Of a stretch of DNA of 64,000 bases, positions 24,093 through 32,629 are shown piece by piece; positions within the stretch are counted from its first letter, which is position 1; each line of letters begins with the position of its first letter. The stretch is taken from contig DHCC01000089.1 in the NCBI GenBank assembly GCA_002398875.1, forward strand, positions 23,484-87,483. Reading direction: 5' to 3'. A model generated the notes under the pieces. The model saw nothing but the letters and a program-made list of their open reading frames with translations, ran no database searches and was not told the origin of the DNA. The position numbers and the translations under genes were made by a program. The stretch is from Bacteroidales bacterium UBA4912 (lineage in GTDB: Bacteria; Bacteroidota; Bacteroidia; Bacteroidales; Dysgonomonadaceae).

Positions 24093-25085
24093 ATGAAGAA
24101 AAATATTGCTGTTGTTAATGGAGGTTATTCAAGTGAGAAAATCGTCTCAGAGAAGAGTGCTGAAGGAATCATCTCTTTTATTGATACGGACTTATATAAC
24201 ACATTTAACGTGAAAATTGATCGCGACTCATGGGTGGTAAATAATAAGAACCGCAATTTTCCTATAAACAGAAATGATTTCAGTTTCGAGGCAGATGGAG
24301 TAAAGATAGTTTTTGATTTCGCATATAACACGATTCATGGTACACCTGGCGAAGATGGGCTTCTGCAAGGCTATTTTGATATGCTTGGTATCCCCTACTC
24401 CAATTGTGGCGTACTTGCTTCTGCACTAACTTTCAACAAATTTACAAGCAATAATTTTCTGAAGAGTTTTGGTGTAAGGGTTGCCGACTCAATATTATTA
24501 AGAAAAGGAGAAAAAATTAATACTGATGCAATTATCAGTAAACTAGATCTGCCTGTTTTTGTTAAACCAAATGTAGGTGGTTCAAGTTTTGCAACAACTA
24601 AAGTAAAGGAATCCGGCAAAATGATGGAAGCTGTTAACGATGCATTCAAAGAGGCGCCTGAAGTAATAATTGAGAGTTTCGTGAAAGGAATTGAAGTCAC
24701 TTGTGGTTGTTTTGAGACAGATAAGGGGTTAACCGTATTGCCCTTAACAGAAGTAGTCACTGAAAATGAGTTTTTCGACTATGGTGCAAAATATCTTGGA
24801 GAGGTAGAAGAGATTACTCCTGCACGTATTTCGAAAGATCTCACTCTACAAATTCAAAGGGAAACAGAAAAAATTTACAAGCTGATAGGTGCTAAAGGAA
24901 TTATAAGAGCGGATTATATAATTTCAGGTAACAATCCTGTTTTGCTGGAGGTGAACACTACTCCCGGGATGACAGCTACAAGCTTTATTCCTCAGCAAGT
25001 TGCAGCTGCAGGACTTACCATGCAACAAGTGATTACCGAAATCATTGAAACTGAATTCAACAAAATTAAAAACGTTAAATCATAG
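24093..25085 (+). CDS. ddl: D-alanine--D-alanine ligase
   Basis: A roughly 330-residue ATP-grasp ligase joining two D-Ala for peptidoglycan precursors. NGGYSSEKIVSEKSAEG occupies the N-terminal substrate loop (the usual H is K here); HGTPGEDGLLQGYFDMLGIPYSNCG, VKPNVGGSSFATTKV and LLEVNTTPGMTATSF are standard Ddl motifs. Two in-frame ATGs (24087, 24093) are possible; I took the second because MKKNIAVVNGG aligns with the family start, and no ribosome-binding site separates them. It follows rluD by about 60 bp and precedes an acyltransferase gene by 13 bp. Confidence 0.93.
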   Translation: MKKNIAVVNGGYSSEKIVSEKSAEGIISFIDTDLYNTFNVKIDRDSWVVNNKNRNFPINRNDFSFEADGVKIVFDFAYNTIHGTPGEDGLLQGYFDMLGIPYSNCGVLASALTFNKFTSNNFLKSFGVRVADSILLRKGEKINTDAIISKLDLPVFVKPNVGGSSFATTKVKESGKMMEAVNDAFKEAPEVIIESFVKGIEVTCGCFETDKGLTVLPLTEVVTENEFFDYGAKYLGEVEEITPARISKDLTLQIQRETEKIYKLIGAKGIIRADYIISGNNPVLLEVNTTPGMTATSFIPQQVAAAGLTMQQVITEIIETEFNKIKNVKS

Positions 25086-25098
25086 ATTAAAAAAAAGT

Positions 25099-26253
25099 AT
25101 GATGAACAACTCAGATAATCAATTCGATGACATACGGCCTCTAAATGACAATGAAGTACCTGAAGCTATTGCTCAGCTCATTGCTGATGAAAGATTCAAA
25201 CGGGCAGCCGAACCGATTGCAAAGCCTTATACATGGGAACAGTTCACTTATATGTTATCTACATGCAAGTCTAAAGAGGACTTTCAGACAAAAATAGTAT
25301 CCAGGATAATGAATCGGCTGATTGAGAAAACAACAACCGAAATGAAGGGTTTTGGATGGGAAAATATTAGCGAAGACGAAGCTCATCTTTTCATTTCTAA
25401 TCACCGCGATATAGTTCTTGATGCTGCCTTTTTTAATATGTTGCTTTTCGGTACGGGCAGCAATACTACTGAAATAGCTATTGGTGACAATCTGCTGATT
25501 TATCCATGGATAGAAAAACTGGTTCGCATTAATAAAAGCTTCATAGTTAAACGAGGTGTTTCTGTCAGACAGATGCTGACAGTTTCTAAACACCTCTCCG
25601 ACTATATTCACGATACTATAAGGGATCGTAATCAATCAATATGGCTTGCGCAGCGGGAAGGCAGAGCTAAAGATTCAAATGACAGAACACAGACAAGCTT
25701 GCTGAAGATGCTGACACTTCATGATAGCAGAGAACCTCTGTTGGCTTTAAAGCAACTCAATATTATTCCTCTTTCAATATCTTATGAATACGATCCGTGT
25801 GATTATCTTAAGGCAAAGGAGTTTCAGCTTAAGCGTGACAACCCTGAACACAAGAAAAGTCAAGCCGACGATATTGAAAACATGTATACAGGAATGGTTG
25901 GCTTAAAAGGCAGGGTACATTTCCGGTTGGGAGAATGTATTAATCCGGTTATCAGCAACATATCTGTTGAAACAGGTAGAAACGATATGCTTGAAAAAGT
26001 AGCTGATGTTATAGACAAGGAGATTTTCAAGAACTACTCTTTTTTCCCAATAAATTATATAGCTTACGACTTAATGACAGGCTCTCAAGAGTTTTCCTCT
26101 GAGTATAGCAGTGAAGATAAAGTAAATTTCAACAATTACATAGATACACAGATTGATAAAATAAAAATCATTCATAAAGACGAAGATTTTCTTCGTCAAA
26201 AAATGATTGAGATGTATGGTAATACAGTTAAAAATCATCTGAACAGTAAATAA
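25099..26253 (+). CDS. PlsC/PlsB-like phospholipid acyltransferase
   Basis: A 384-residue protein of the glycerolipid acyltransferase superfamily. The HX4D motif appears as NHRDIVLDA, and WLAQREGRAKDSNDRTQ occupies the position of the family FPEGTRS block. There is no signal peptide and no strong transmembrane segment, so it is probably a peripheral inner-membrane enzyme acylating a glycerophosphate or another lipid. The frame is open from 25045 inside ddl, but the ATG at 25099 lies right after ddl and is the natural start. The acyl acceptor is uncertain; an ornithine-lipid or hemolysin-type acyltransferase is the main alternative. Confidence 0.8.
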   Translation: MMNNSDNQFDDIRPLNDNEVPEAIAQLIADERFKRAAEPIAKPYTWEQFTYMLSTCKSKEDFQTKIVSRIMNRLIEKTTTEMKGFGWENISEDEAHLFISNHRDIVLDAAFFNMLLFGTGSNTTEIAIGDNLLIYPWIEKLVRINKSFIVKRGVSVRQMLTVSKHLSDYIHDTIRDRNQSIWLAQREGRAKDSNDRTQTSLLKMLTLHDSREPLLALKQLNIIPLSISYEYDPCDYLKAKEFQLKRDNPEHKKSQADDIENMYTGMVGLKGRVHFRLGECINPVISNISVETGRNDMLEKVADVIDKEIFKNYSFFPINYIAYDLMTGSQEFSSEYSSEDKVNFNNYIDTQIDKIKIIHKDEDFLRQKMIEMYGNTVKNHLNSK

Positions 26254-26261
26254 TTTTCTCA

Positions 26262-26882
26262 ATGAAAAATTTGTCATTCATTATTTTGATTATTCTTTTT
26301 ACCGCTCATTTTCAGAGTTGTGATAAAGAGCAGGAGAGATTGGATGATTTTATTGCAGAGTTTGCTACTGTACTTAAACAGGGCGATTCGTACCAATTTG
26401 AACTTGATAATGGAAGTATTATAACACCCGTGGATGTTAAGAATTTTTCAGGTAAGGATGGTGACAGAGTAATAATCTACTGGACACCAGTTAGTGGTGA
26501 TCTAGCAGATATAATGCGAATAACTCCTATTTTCAAAGGTTATATTGATAACGAAGGATACCCCGAGAGATACAACAAAGACCCTTTAAAGATAATAAGC
26601 ATCTGGGTCGAAGGTGATTATCTGAACCTAATTCTCGAAATCGAATATCATAGTAAACCGCATATATTATCACTTTTCAGAGACATATCGACTCCCGAAA
26701 CAGATCTATATCTAGGTCATTCAATTAATAACGATCCACCCGGGTATCCACAGGTTATGTATGCTTCATTTCTTCTAAGTAGTCTTCAAGGGCAAAATGA
26801 GACAGATGTACCTTTCAGACTTTTCATAAATTCATATAACGGAATGCGGCAATTTAACTTTACGCTAATCAATACTCGTTAA
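26262..26882 (+). CDS. NigD-like lipoprotein
   Basis: A 206-residue protein with a lipoprotein signal (MKNLSFIILIILFTAHFQS then Cys). The pattern of a short linker, DNGSIITPVDVKNFSGKDGDRVIIYWTPVSG, then a C-terminal beta-rich domain (LNLILEIEY, ISTPETDLYLGHSINNDPPG, FRLFINSY) resembles the NigD-like family of Bacteroidetes. NigD was first described as an immunity-type gene in a bacteriocin locus, but most homologues have no such context and their function is unknown. It is last in the ddl-acyltransferase run, 8 bp after it. Its last 18 bp overlap the convergent TonB_C gene. Confidence 0.75.
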   Translation: MKNLSFIILIILFTAHFQSCDKEQERLDDFIAEFATVLKQGDSYQFELDNGSIITPVDVKNFSGKDGDRVIIYWTPVSGDLADIMRITPIFKGYIDNEGYPERYNKDPLKIISIWVEGDYLNLILEIEYHSKPHILSLFRDISTPETDLYLGHSINNDPPGYPQVMYASFLLSSLQGQNETDVPFRLFINSYNGMRQFNFTLINTR

Positions 26883-27722
26883 AGGTGGAATTGGATCTTC
26901 ATCAATTGTAAAATCAATAGGCATCAGACATTTTACATTTACTTTTTCACCATTATTTTCGCCCGGAATCCATTTGGGCATCAAACCAAGTACGCGTATT
27001 GCCTCATTATTAAGAGCTTCATTTGATCCGTTTACTACTTCAATATTCGAGATAGATCCATCATGACCTACAATAAAAGAGCACAGAATCCTTCCTTCAA
27101 TTCCTTGTTGCAACGCTTCTTTTGGATAGCGCATGTTGTGTGAAATAAAATTAGCCAGCTCCTTTTCTCCGTACTGATACTCAGGCATTTTATCTACTAT
27201 CGTATAAATCTCACTATTCTCGATAATTGAAGGATCTGTTTTAGCATAGGCCCTGGCTGTAGCAGAACTTGAAGGCCTTGTAGTGTACTGAGCATTCTTG
27301 TTCAGTTTAAAATACATCGGCACATAACTTTCAGATCTGACAATTTCACCATTATGACGTGCAGGTCGCCATGGTGGCATGTTCTTAAGTATACGCAAAG
27401 CTTCTTCATTTAGAAGTGGATCAGCACGGTGAATTATATTAAAGTTTGATAGTGTACCATCTTTCTCCACAACGAATGTGTAAACTACAAGTCCCTGTGC
27501 GTTGCGCTCAACGGCATCAGCAGGGTAGCTCAAAGTATTCGAAATAAAGCGGTGCATTTCAGGTGTTCCACCGGTAAACATAGGCACTATATCTGGATTT
27601 TCAATTATCCTGTCACTTGCTGATTCCGGAGGATTCTGAGCACTAACATCAATTGTAGATAACGTGATAAAGCAAACAAAAAGAAATGTTGCTGTAATTG
27701 TGTGAAATTTACGTAGTTTCAT
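26865..27722 (-). CDS. Periplasmic protein with two TonB C-terminal domains
   Basis: A 285-residue protein with a cleavable signal peptide (MKLRKFHTITATFLFVCFITLSTIDVSA then Q). Two copies of the TonB_C fold follow. The first (about residues 50-140) reads MHRFISNTLSYPADAVERNAQGLVVYTFVVEKDGTLSNF to MPPWRPARHNGEIV. The second (about 180-275) reads LANFISHNMRYPKEALQQGIEGRILCSFIVGHDGSIS to MPKWIPGENNGEKV. There is no retained N-terminal membrane anchor or proline-rich spacer, so it is unlikely to be a normal energy transducer. A structural or partner-binding role in the periplasm is possible. It overlaps the NigD-like gene by 18 bp at the 3' end. Confidence 0.88.
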   Translation of the reverse strand: MKLRKFHTITATFLFVCFITLSTIDVSAQNPPESASDRIIENPDIVPMFTGGTPEMHRFISNTLSYPADAVERNAQGLVVYTFVVEKDGTLSNFNIIHRADPLLNEEALRILKNMPPWRPARHNGEIVRSESYVPMYFKLNKNAQYTTRPSSSATARAYAKTDPSIIENSEIYTIVDKMPEYQYGEKELANFISHNMRYPKEALQQGIEGRILCSFIVGHDGSISNIEVVNGSNEALNNEAIRVLGLMPKWIPGENNGEKVNVKCLMPIDFTIDEDPIPPLTSID

Positions 27723-27809
27723 GTAACAATTTTCTCTGAACTAAATTAATTGTATTAATCTTACAAACTTACATAAAATTTCTGATTCTACGGTTAATGA
27801 AAAACACTT

Positions 27810-29366
27810 TTAAGATACTACACCTCTAATTCTGTCATCAAAAGCAGTAAGTGCTGCTTTAGCCCCTTCTCCCATAGAAATTATAATCTGCTTGAATGGA
27901 ACTGTAGTCACGTCGCCTGCAGCATATATTCCTGGAACATTAGTGCGACAATGTTCATCAACTTCTATTTCACCATATTTGCTTATATTCACAATATCTT
28001 TGAATACCGAACTATTTGGAGCCAAGCCAACCTGAACAAATACACCATCTATATCAACTATCCGCTCATTATCTGTTTTGCGGTCTTTTACTCTCAAGCC
28101 TTTAACTTTCTCATTATCGCCGATAATCTCAGTAGTTTGAGAACTTAAAAATACCTCAACATTAGTTAACGAAGCAACTTTCTCTTGCAAGACCCTGTCG
28201 GCTTTAAGTTCATCAAGAAATTCAAAAACAGTCACTTTTGAACATATAGCTGCCAGATCAATTGCTGCTTCAATTCCTGAATTTCCACCACCAATAACTG
28301 CTACATGCTTATCTTTGTAAAACGGACCATCGCAGTGGACACAAAAGGCAACACCTTTACCAATGTGGTCTGATTCACCCGGAACATTCAGCTTTTTCCA
28401 GTTTGCACCTGTTGCGATTATAAGAGATCCTGTAATAAATTTTTCTCCACCTTTTACATGAATAATCTTATGCTTGTCATCAAGTTCAACTTTCTCAACT
28501 AACCTGTGTTCAAGAATTGATATAGGATATTCTTCCATATGTTTTCTTAGTTGACCTGTTAGCTCTATACCAGTTGTCTTAGGTACAGAAATAAGATTCT
28601 CGATACCCATCGTCTCCTTAACCTGACCTCCTACAGTTTCTGCCAAAACTGCAACATTAAGCCCTTTACGTGCAGAATATATTGCTGCTGAAGCACCTGC
28701 AGGACCTCCTCCAACTACCACTACATCAAACTTCTTTGCTTCTTCATCCGGTGTTTCAGTTTCTTCCGTACCATACTTCGCTTCAAGTTTTGTAAGAAGT
28801 GCACCAAATTCACCCCTACCCACGTGCAAAAGCTCACCGTCAGCATATACGGCTGGCACAGCCTGAATTCTAAGTGACTCTGCCTCTTCTTTGTAAATTG
28901 AACCGTCAACCATCTCATGAGTTATATTTGGATTTATAATCGTCATAAGATTTAAAGCCTGAACTACATCGGGACAATTGGTACATGTCAGCGAAACATA
29001 AGTTGAAAGTTTAATTTTCCCTTTAAGTGATTTTACCCTTTTCCTGATAAACTCATCCGGTTGATTTTTACCCTTACCATCACTGTTTAGTACAGCCAGC
29101 AGAAGAGATGTAAATTCGTGACCGTTAGGTATTCCTCTAAAAACTATGCCTGTTTTTTTACCATTTTTCATAAGTTTGAAAGAAATTGCATCCCCATCGT
29201 TTATATTGAGTGATAGTTTTGGTGAACAGGATACAACATCATCCAAAAGTTCCACCAACTCACTGTAACTCTCATGTTTCTCAGATGCATAAATATCAAA
29301 TTGATATTCTGACTCTAAGTTTGCAAATATTGCTTTTACTTGTTCTTTTAATGAATTGTCGAGCAT
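27810..29366 (-). CDS. ahpF: Alkyl hydroperoxide reductase subunit F
   Basis: A 518-residue flavoprotein that passes electrons from NADH to AhpC. The N-terminal double-thioredoxin domain carries TCTNCPDVV (C128 and C131). The thioredoxin-reductase-like part has GGGPAGASAAIYSARKG (FAD), CVHCDGPFYKDKHVAVIGGGNSGIEAA (redox CxxC and NADH site) and GIYAAGDVT. The length matches AhpF (about 520). It is downstream of ahpC and separated from it by a strong stem-loop, so it is probably expressed by read-through of that element. Confidence 0.97.
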   Translation of the reverse strand: MLDNSLKEQVKAIFANLESEYQFDIYASEKHESYSELVELLDDVVSCSPKLSLNINDGDAISFKLMKNGKKTGIVFRGIPNGHEFTSLLLAVLNSDGKGKNQPDEFIRKRVKSLKGKIKLSTYVSLTCTNCPDVVQALNLMTIINPNITHEMVDGSIYKEEAESLRIQAVPAVYADGELLHVGRGEFGALLTKLEAKYGTEETETPDEEAKKFDVVVVGGGPAGASAAIYSARKGLNVAVLAETVGGQVKETMGIENLISVPKTTGIELTGQLRKHMEEYPISILEHRLVEKVELDDKHKIIHVKGGEKFITGSLIIATGANWKKLNVPGESDHIGKGVAFCVHCDGPFYKDKHVAVIGGGNSGIEAAIDLAAICSKVTVFEFLDELKADRVLQEKVASLTNVEVFLSSQTTEIIGDNEKVKGLRVKDRKTDNERIVDIDGVFVQVGLAPNSSVFKDIVNISKYGEIEVDEHCRTNVPGIYAAGDVTTVPFKQIIISMGEGAKAALTAFDDRIRGVVS

Positions 29367-29390
29367 AATAACTTGATTTATTTTATATAA

Positions 29391-29445
29391 AAAGCCCTCT
29401 GTAAATTATCATGGCGTAGCCAAAGAAAATTGGTCAGAGGGCTTT
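29391..29445 (-). terminator. Intercistronic terminator/attenuator between ahpC and ahpF
   Basis: CAGAGGGCTTT and AAAGCCCTCTG (29435-29445 and 29391-29401) form a perfect 11-bp stem. A 33-nt loop contains a nested TGGC-GTA-GCCA hairpin (29412-29422). On the minus strand a T-rich tail follows. Its position between co-directional ahpC and ahpF suggests partial termination that favours ahpC. Confidence 0.75.
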
Positions 29446-29460
29446 AATGTTGAGTTATAC

Positions 29461-30027
29461 TTAAATTTTCCCTACAAGATCAATGCTTGGTTTAAGGGTT
29501 TCTTTTCCTTTTTCCCAATTTGCGGGACACACCTCATCTTCGTGTTCTGCTACAAACTGAGCTGCTTCAATCTTGCGAACGAGCTCAGTAGCATTTCGTC
29601 CAATCGGACCGTCATTCACTTCCAATACCTTTACTACACCTTCGGGATTGGCAACAAATGTTCCCCTGTACGCTGTATAATCTTCTTCGTTTAGAACGCC
29701 GAATGCGCGACTAAGCTCACCTGTATGGTCAGCAAGCATAGGATAAGTAATTTTACTTATACTCTCCGAAGTGTCGTGCCAGGCTTTGTGTGTAAAATGA
29801 GAGTCGGTACTTACAGAATATACTTCAACACCAATAGATTGCAAATATTCATATTTTTCCGCTATGTCTACCAGCTCGGTAGGGCACACGAAAGTAAAGT
29901 CAGCCGGATAAAAGAAAAACACCGACCATTTACCCAAAGTATCTTTGTCTGTTACAGTTATAAACTCTCCATTGTGGAAAGCTTGTACCTTAAACTCGGG
30001 AATTCTTGAATTGATAATAGGTTCCAT
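29461..30027 (-). CDS. ahpC: Alkyl hydroperoxide reductase subunit C (peroxiredoxin)
   Basis: A 188-residue typical 2-Cys peroxiredoxin that reduces hydrogen peroxide and organic peroxides. The peroxidatic Cys48 is in FTFVCPTELVD and the resolving Cys is in DEVCPANWEKG near the C-terminus. The frame is open upstream to 30105, but MEPIINSRIPEF is the family start and a TATCTTTG promoter element lies inside the longer frame, so the ATG at 30025-30027 was chosen. AhpF follows after an attenuator. OxyR usually controls this pair in Bacteroidetes; I cannot identify its site here. Confidence 0.97.
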   Translation of the reverse strand: MEPIINSRIPEFKVQAFHNGEFITVTDKDTLGKWSVFFFYPADFTFVCPTELVDIAEKYEYLQSIGVEVYSVSTDSHFTHKAWHDTSESISKITYPMLADHTGELSRAFGVLNEEDYTAYRGTFVANPEGVVKVLEVNDGPIGRNATELVRKIEAAQFVAEHEDEVCPANWEKGKETLKPSIDLVGKI

Positions 30028-30059
30028 ATAAATAAACTTTTTAATATTTGTAAACGATG

Positions 30060-30067
30060 CAAAGATA
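30060..30067 (-). promoter_or_regulatory. Putative -7 element of ahpC
   Basis: Minus-strand TATCTTTG, 33 bp before the ahpC ATG. It has no clear -33, as might be expected for an activator-dependent promoter. Confidence 0.55.
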
Positions 30068-30179
30068 ATATAGTTTCGACCTATTGCACAGCTATAATGT
30101 ATCAATATTTTCTATGTAAATTCTTGCAACTTTATTTTCATATTATATAAAGAATAAAGAAATTCTCATTGGAAAAGCG

Positions 30180-30187
30180 TATCTTTG
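30180..30187 (+). promoter_or_regulatory. Putative -7 element of typA
   Basis: TATCTTTG followed by CACC, 22 bp before the chosen typA ATG. This rules out the TTG start at 30185, which lies within the element. Confidence 0.6.
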
Positions 30188-30208
30188 CACCCTAAAAAGA
30201 TTGTTTTT

Positions 30209-32011
30209 ATGTATGACATCCGTAATATTGCCATCATCGCACACGTAGATCATGGTAAAACTACCCTGGTTGATAAAATGTTGCTTGCCGGACACCTTTT
30301 CAGGGATAACCAGCAAACAGACGAACTTATTCTCGACAATAATGAGCTCGAGCGTGAGCGTGGTATTACTATTCTTTCAAAGAATGTTTCTATAAAATAT
30401 GGTGATACTAAAATTAATATAATTGATACTCCGGGACACGCCGATTTTGGCGGTGAAGTTGAGCGTGTATTAAATATGGCGGACGGTTGTCTGCTTGTTG
30501 TAGATGCTTTTGAAGGACCGATGCCCCAAACAAGGTTTGTTCTTCAGAAAGCGCTGGAAATCGGACTAAAACCTATACTGGTTATCAATAAGGTTGACAA
30601 GCCTAACTGCCGTCCGGAAGAGGTTCAGGAAGAGGTTTTCGATCTTATGTTCAGCCTCGAAGCTACTGAAGACCAACTTGATTTTCCAACCATTTACGGT
30701 TCTGCAAAACAAGGTTGGATGTCTGACGACTGGAAAAAGCCTTCCGACAATATTATTCCACTGCTGGATGCTATTGTAAAATATATACCTGCTCCAAAAA
30801 TTCTTGAGGGAGCACCACAGATGCTGATAACCTCACTTGATTACTCTAATTATGTTGGTCGAATTGCCGTTGGTCGTGTACACAGGGGCATAATTCAGAA
30901 CAACAAGGATTATGCACTTTGCAAACGTGATGGCAGTATAAAAAAGATCCGCATTAAAGAGCTTGATGTTTTTGAAGGCTTAGGACGTGCTAAAGTAGAA
31001 CAGGTTGGCTCAGGTGATATCTGTGCTTTGGTAGGAATTGAAGGTTTCGATATTGGAGACACTATAACAGATATAGACAATCCTGACCCGCTTGCCCCAA
31101 TAGCAATTGATGAGCCTACTATGTCGATGTTGTTCACCATCAACAACTCACCATTTTTCGGGCAGGATGGGAAATTTGTTACCTCCAGACACATCTACGA
31201 ACGCCTAATGCGTGAACTCGACAAAAACCTTGCTCTGAGAGTAGAAGAGACAGATAGTTCAGACTCATGGATAGTTTATGGTCGCGGTGTTTTGCACTTA
31301 TCAGTACTTATCGAAACTATGCGTCGTGAAGGTTACGAACTACAGGTAGGTCAGCCTCAGGTAATCATTAAAGAGGTGGATGGAGAAAAATATGAACCGG
31401 TAGAGCAGCTGACAGTAAATCTACCTGAGGAGTCATCCAGCAAAATAATTGATGTTATAACACGCAGAAAAGGTGAACTACTCACCATGGAAAGTAAAGG
31501 CGATCGAATGCACATGGAGTTCATTATTCCTTCAAGAGGAATTATTGGTCTCAATAATATTGTACTTACCCTTTCGGCAGGTGAAGCAATTATGGCTCAC
31601 CGTTTTCTTGAGTTTCAACCATGGAAAGGCAATATTGAGAAAAGACAGAATGGATCAATTATTGCAGGTGAATCAGGAAATGCTTTTGCTTATGCTTTAG
31701 ATAAACTACAGGATAGAGGACATTTCTTTATATATCCTCAAACAGATGTTTATGCAGGACAGGTGGTAGGTGAAAGCAATAAAGAAGGCGATCTGGTTGT
31801 AAATGTCACTAAGGCCAAAAAGCTTACCAATGTGCGTGCATCAGGAACAGATGACAAAGCTCAGTTAGCACCGCCAATTATTTTCAGTCTTGAAGAAGCT
31901 CTTGAATATATTAAGGGTGATGAATATGTTGAGGTTACACCTAAACATACGAGGATAAGAAAGGTGATCCTGGACGAAACAGAACGAAAAAGGTCAACAA
32001 AGAAATCTTAG
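30209..32011 (+). CDS. typA: Translational GTPase TypA/BipA
   Basis: A 600-residue ribosome-associated GTPase of the elongation-factor family, involved in ribosome assembly and stress adaptation. AHVDHGKTTL (G1), ERERGITI (G2), DTPGHADFGGEVERVL (G3), NKVDKPNCRP (G4) and GSAKQGW (G5) are all present, followed by beta-barrel, EF-G III/V-like and C-terminal domains (SRGIIGLNN, TNVRASGTDDKAQLAPP). A longer frame begins at a TTG at 30185, but that codon lies within the -7 element, so the ATG at 30209 (MYDIRNIAIIAHVDHG) is the start. It is monocistronic with a shared terminator. Confidence 0.97.
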   Translation: MYDIRNIAIIAHVDHGKTTLVDKMLLAGHLFRDNQQTDELILDNNELERERGITILSKNVSIKYGDTKINIIDTPGHADFGGEVERVLNMADGCLLVVDAFEGPMPQTRFVLQKALEIGLKPILVINKVDKPNCRPEEVQEEVFDLMFSLEATEDQLDFPTIYGSAKQGWMSDDWKKPSDNIIPLLDAIVKYIPAPKILEGAPQMLITSLDYSNYVGRIAVGRVHRGIIQNNKDYALCKRDGSIKKIRIKELDVFEGLGRAKVEQVGSGDICALVGIEGFDIGDTITDIDNPDPLAPIAIDEPTMSMLFTINNSPFFGQDGKFVTSRHIYERLMRELDKNLALRVEETDSSDSWIVYGRGVLHLSVLIETMRREGYELQVGQPQVIIKEVDGEKYEPVEQLTVNLPEESSSKIIDVITRRKGELLTMESKGDRMHMEFIIPSRGIIGLNNIVLTLSAGEAIMAHRFLEFQPWKGNIEKRQNGSIIAGESGNAFAYALDKLQDRGHFFIYPQTDVYAGQVVGESNKEGDLVVNVTKAKKLTNVRASGTDDKAQLAPPIIFSLEEALEYIKGDEYVEVTPKHTRIRKVILDETERKRSTKKS

Positions 32012-32037
32012 AACCGGCACATATTTTTATGCCGGTT
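32012..32037. terminator. Bidirectional stem-loop between typA and folE
   Basis: AACCGGCA (32012-32019) pairs with TGCCGGTT (32030-32037) over a 10-nt loop. It starts directly after the typA stop and overlaps the folE stop codon. Confidence 0.65.
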
Positions 32038-32611
32038 ACTTCTTGATTAGATTTACAAACTCTTCTCTGGTTTTTTGTTCACGGAATATACCAGTGAAGT
32101 CAGATGTTGTGGTGATTGAATTCTGTTTCTCTACACCACGCATCTGCATACACATGTGCTGAGCTTCAATAACTACCATAACTCCCATAGGATTAAGTGT
32201 ATTCTGAATACAATCCTTTATCTGAGTTGTGAGTCTCTCCTGAATTTGCAGTCTGCGTGCAAACACATCAACAACGCGCGCAATTTTACTAAGCCCTGTG
32301 ACATAACCATCAGGAATATATGCAACATGTGCTTTACCAAAAAAAGGCAACATGTGGTGCTCACATATTGAGAAAAAATCAATATCCTTTACAATCACCA
32401 TCTGACGGTAATTCTCCTTAAACTGTGCAGAACGAAGTATCTCTTCAGGATTCTGCCAGTAACCCTTGGTTAGATATTGCATAGCCTTGGCTACACGATC
32501 GGGTGTTTTGATAATACCTTCCCTTTCAGTGTCTTCGCCAAGCAACGAGAGTACCTCTCTTATATGATCCGAAATAACGGATCTGTTATTTTCTAATTCT
32601 TCAGATGACAT
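32036..32611 (-). CDS. folE: GTP cyclohydrolase I
   Basis: A 191-residue enzyme converting GTP to 7,8-dihydroneopterin triphosphate, the first step of folate (and other pterin or queuosine-type) synthesis. The zinc site is seen as FSICEHHMLPFFGKAHVAYIP and IEAQHMCMQMRGVEK; TPDRVAKAMQYLTKGY and SKIARVVDVFARRLQIQERLT are also conserved. It starts 18 bp after the SPOR gene stop, so it is probably in one transcript with it. Confidence 0.97.
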   Translation of the reverse strand: MSSEELENNRSVISDHIREVLSLLGEDTEREGIIKTPDRVAKAMQYLTKGYWQNPEEILRSAQFKENYRQMVIVKDIDFFSICEHHMLPFFGKAHVAYIPDGYVTGLSKIARVVDVFARRLQIQERLTTQIKDCIQNTLNPMGVMVVIEAQHMCMQMRGVEKQNSITTTSDFTGIFREQKTREEFVNLIKK

Positions 32612-32629
32612 TTAATTTATTTTGTAAGG

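Noticed and set aside
25045..25098. N-terminal extension of the acyltransferase into ddl
   Set aside because: It overlaps the end of ddl, and an ATG right after the ddl stop gives a natural start.
26262..26882. Bacteriocin immunity locus because of the NigD-like protein
   Set aside because: No bacteriocin or processing gene is nearby; the neighbours are ddl and an acyltransferase, and NigD-like proteins are widespread in Bacteroidetes.
30185..30208. TTG start giving a longer TypA
   Set aside because: The TTG lies within the TATCTTTG promoter element, and family proteins start at the downstream ATG.
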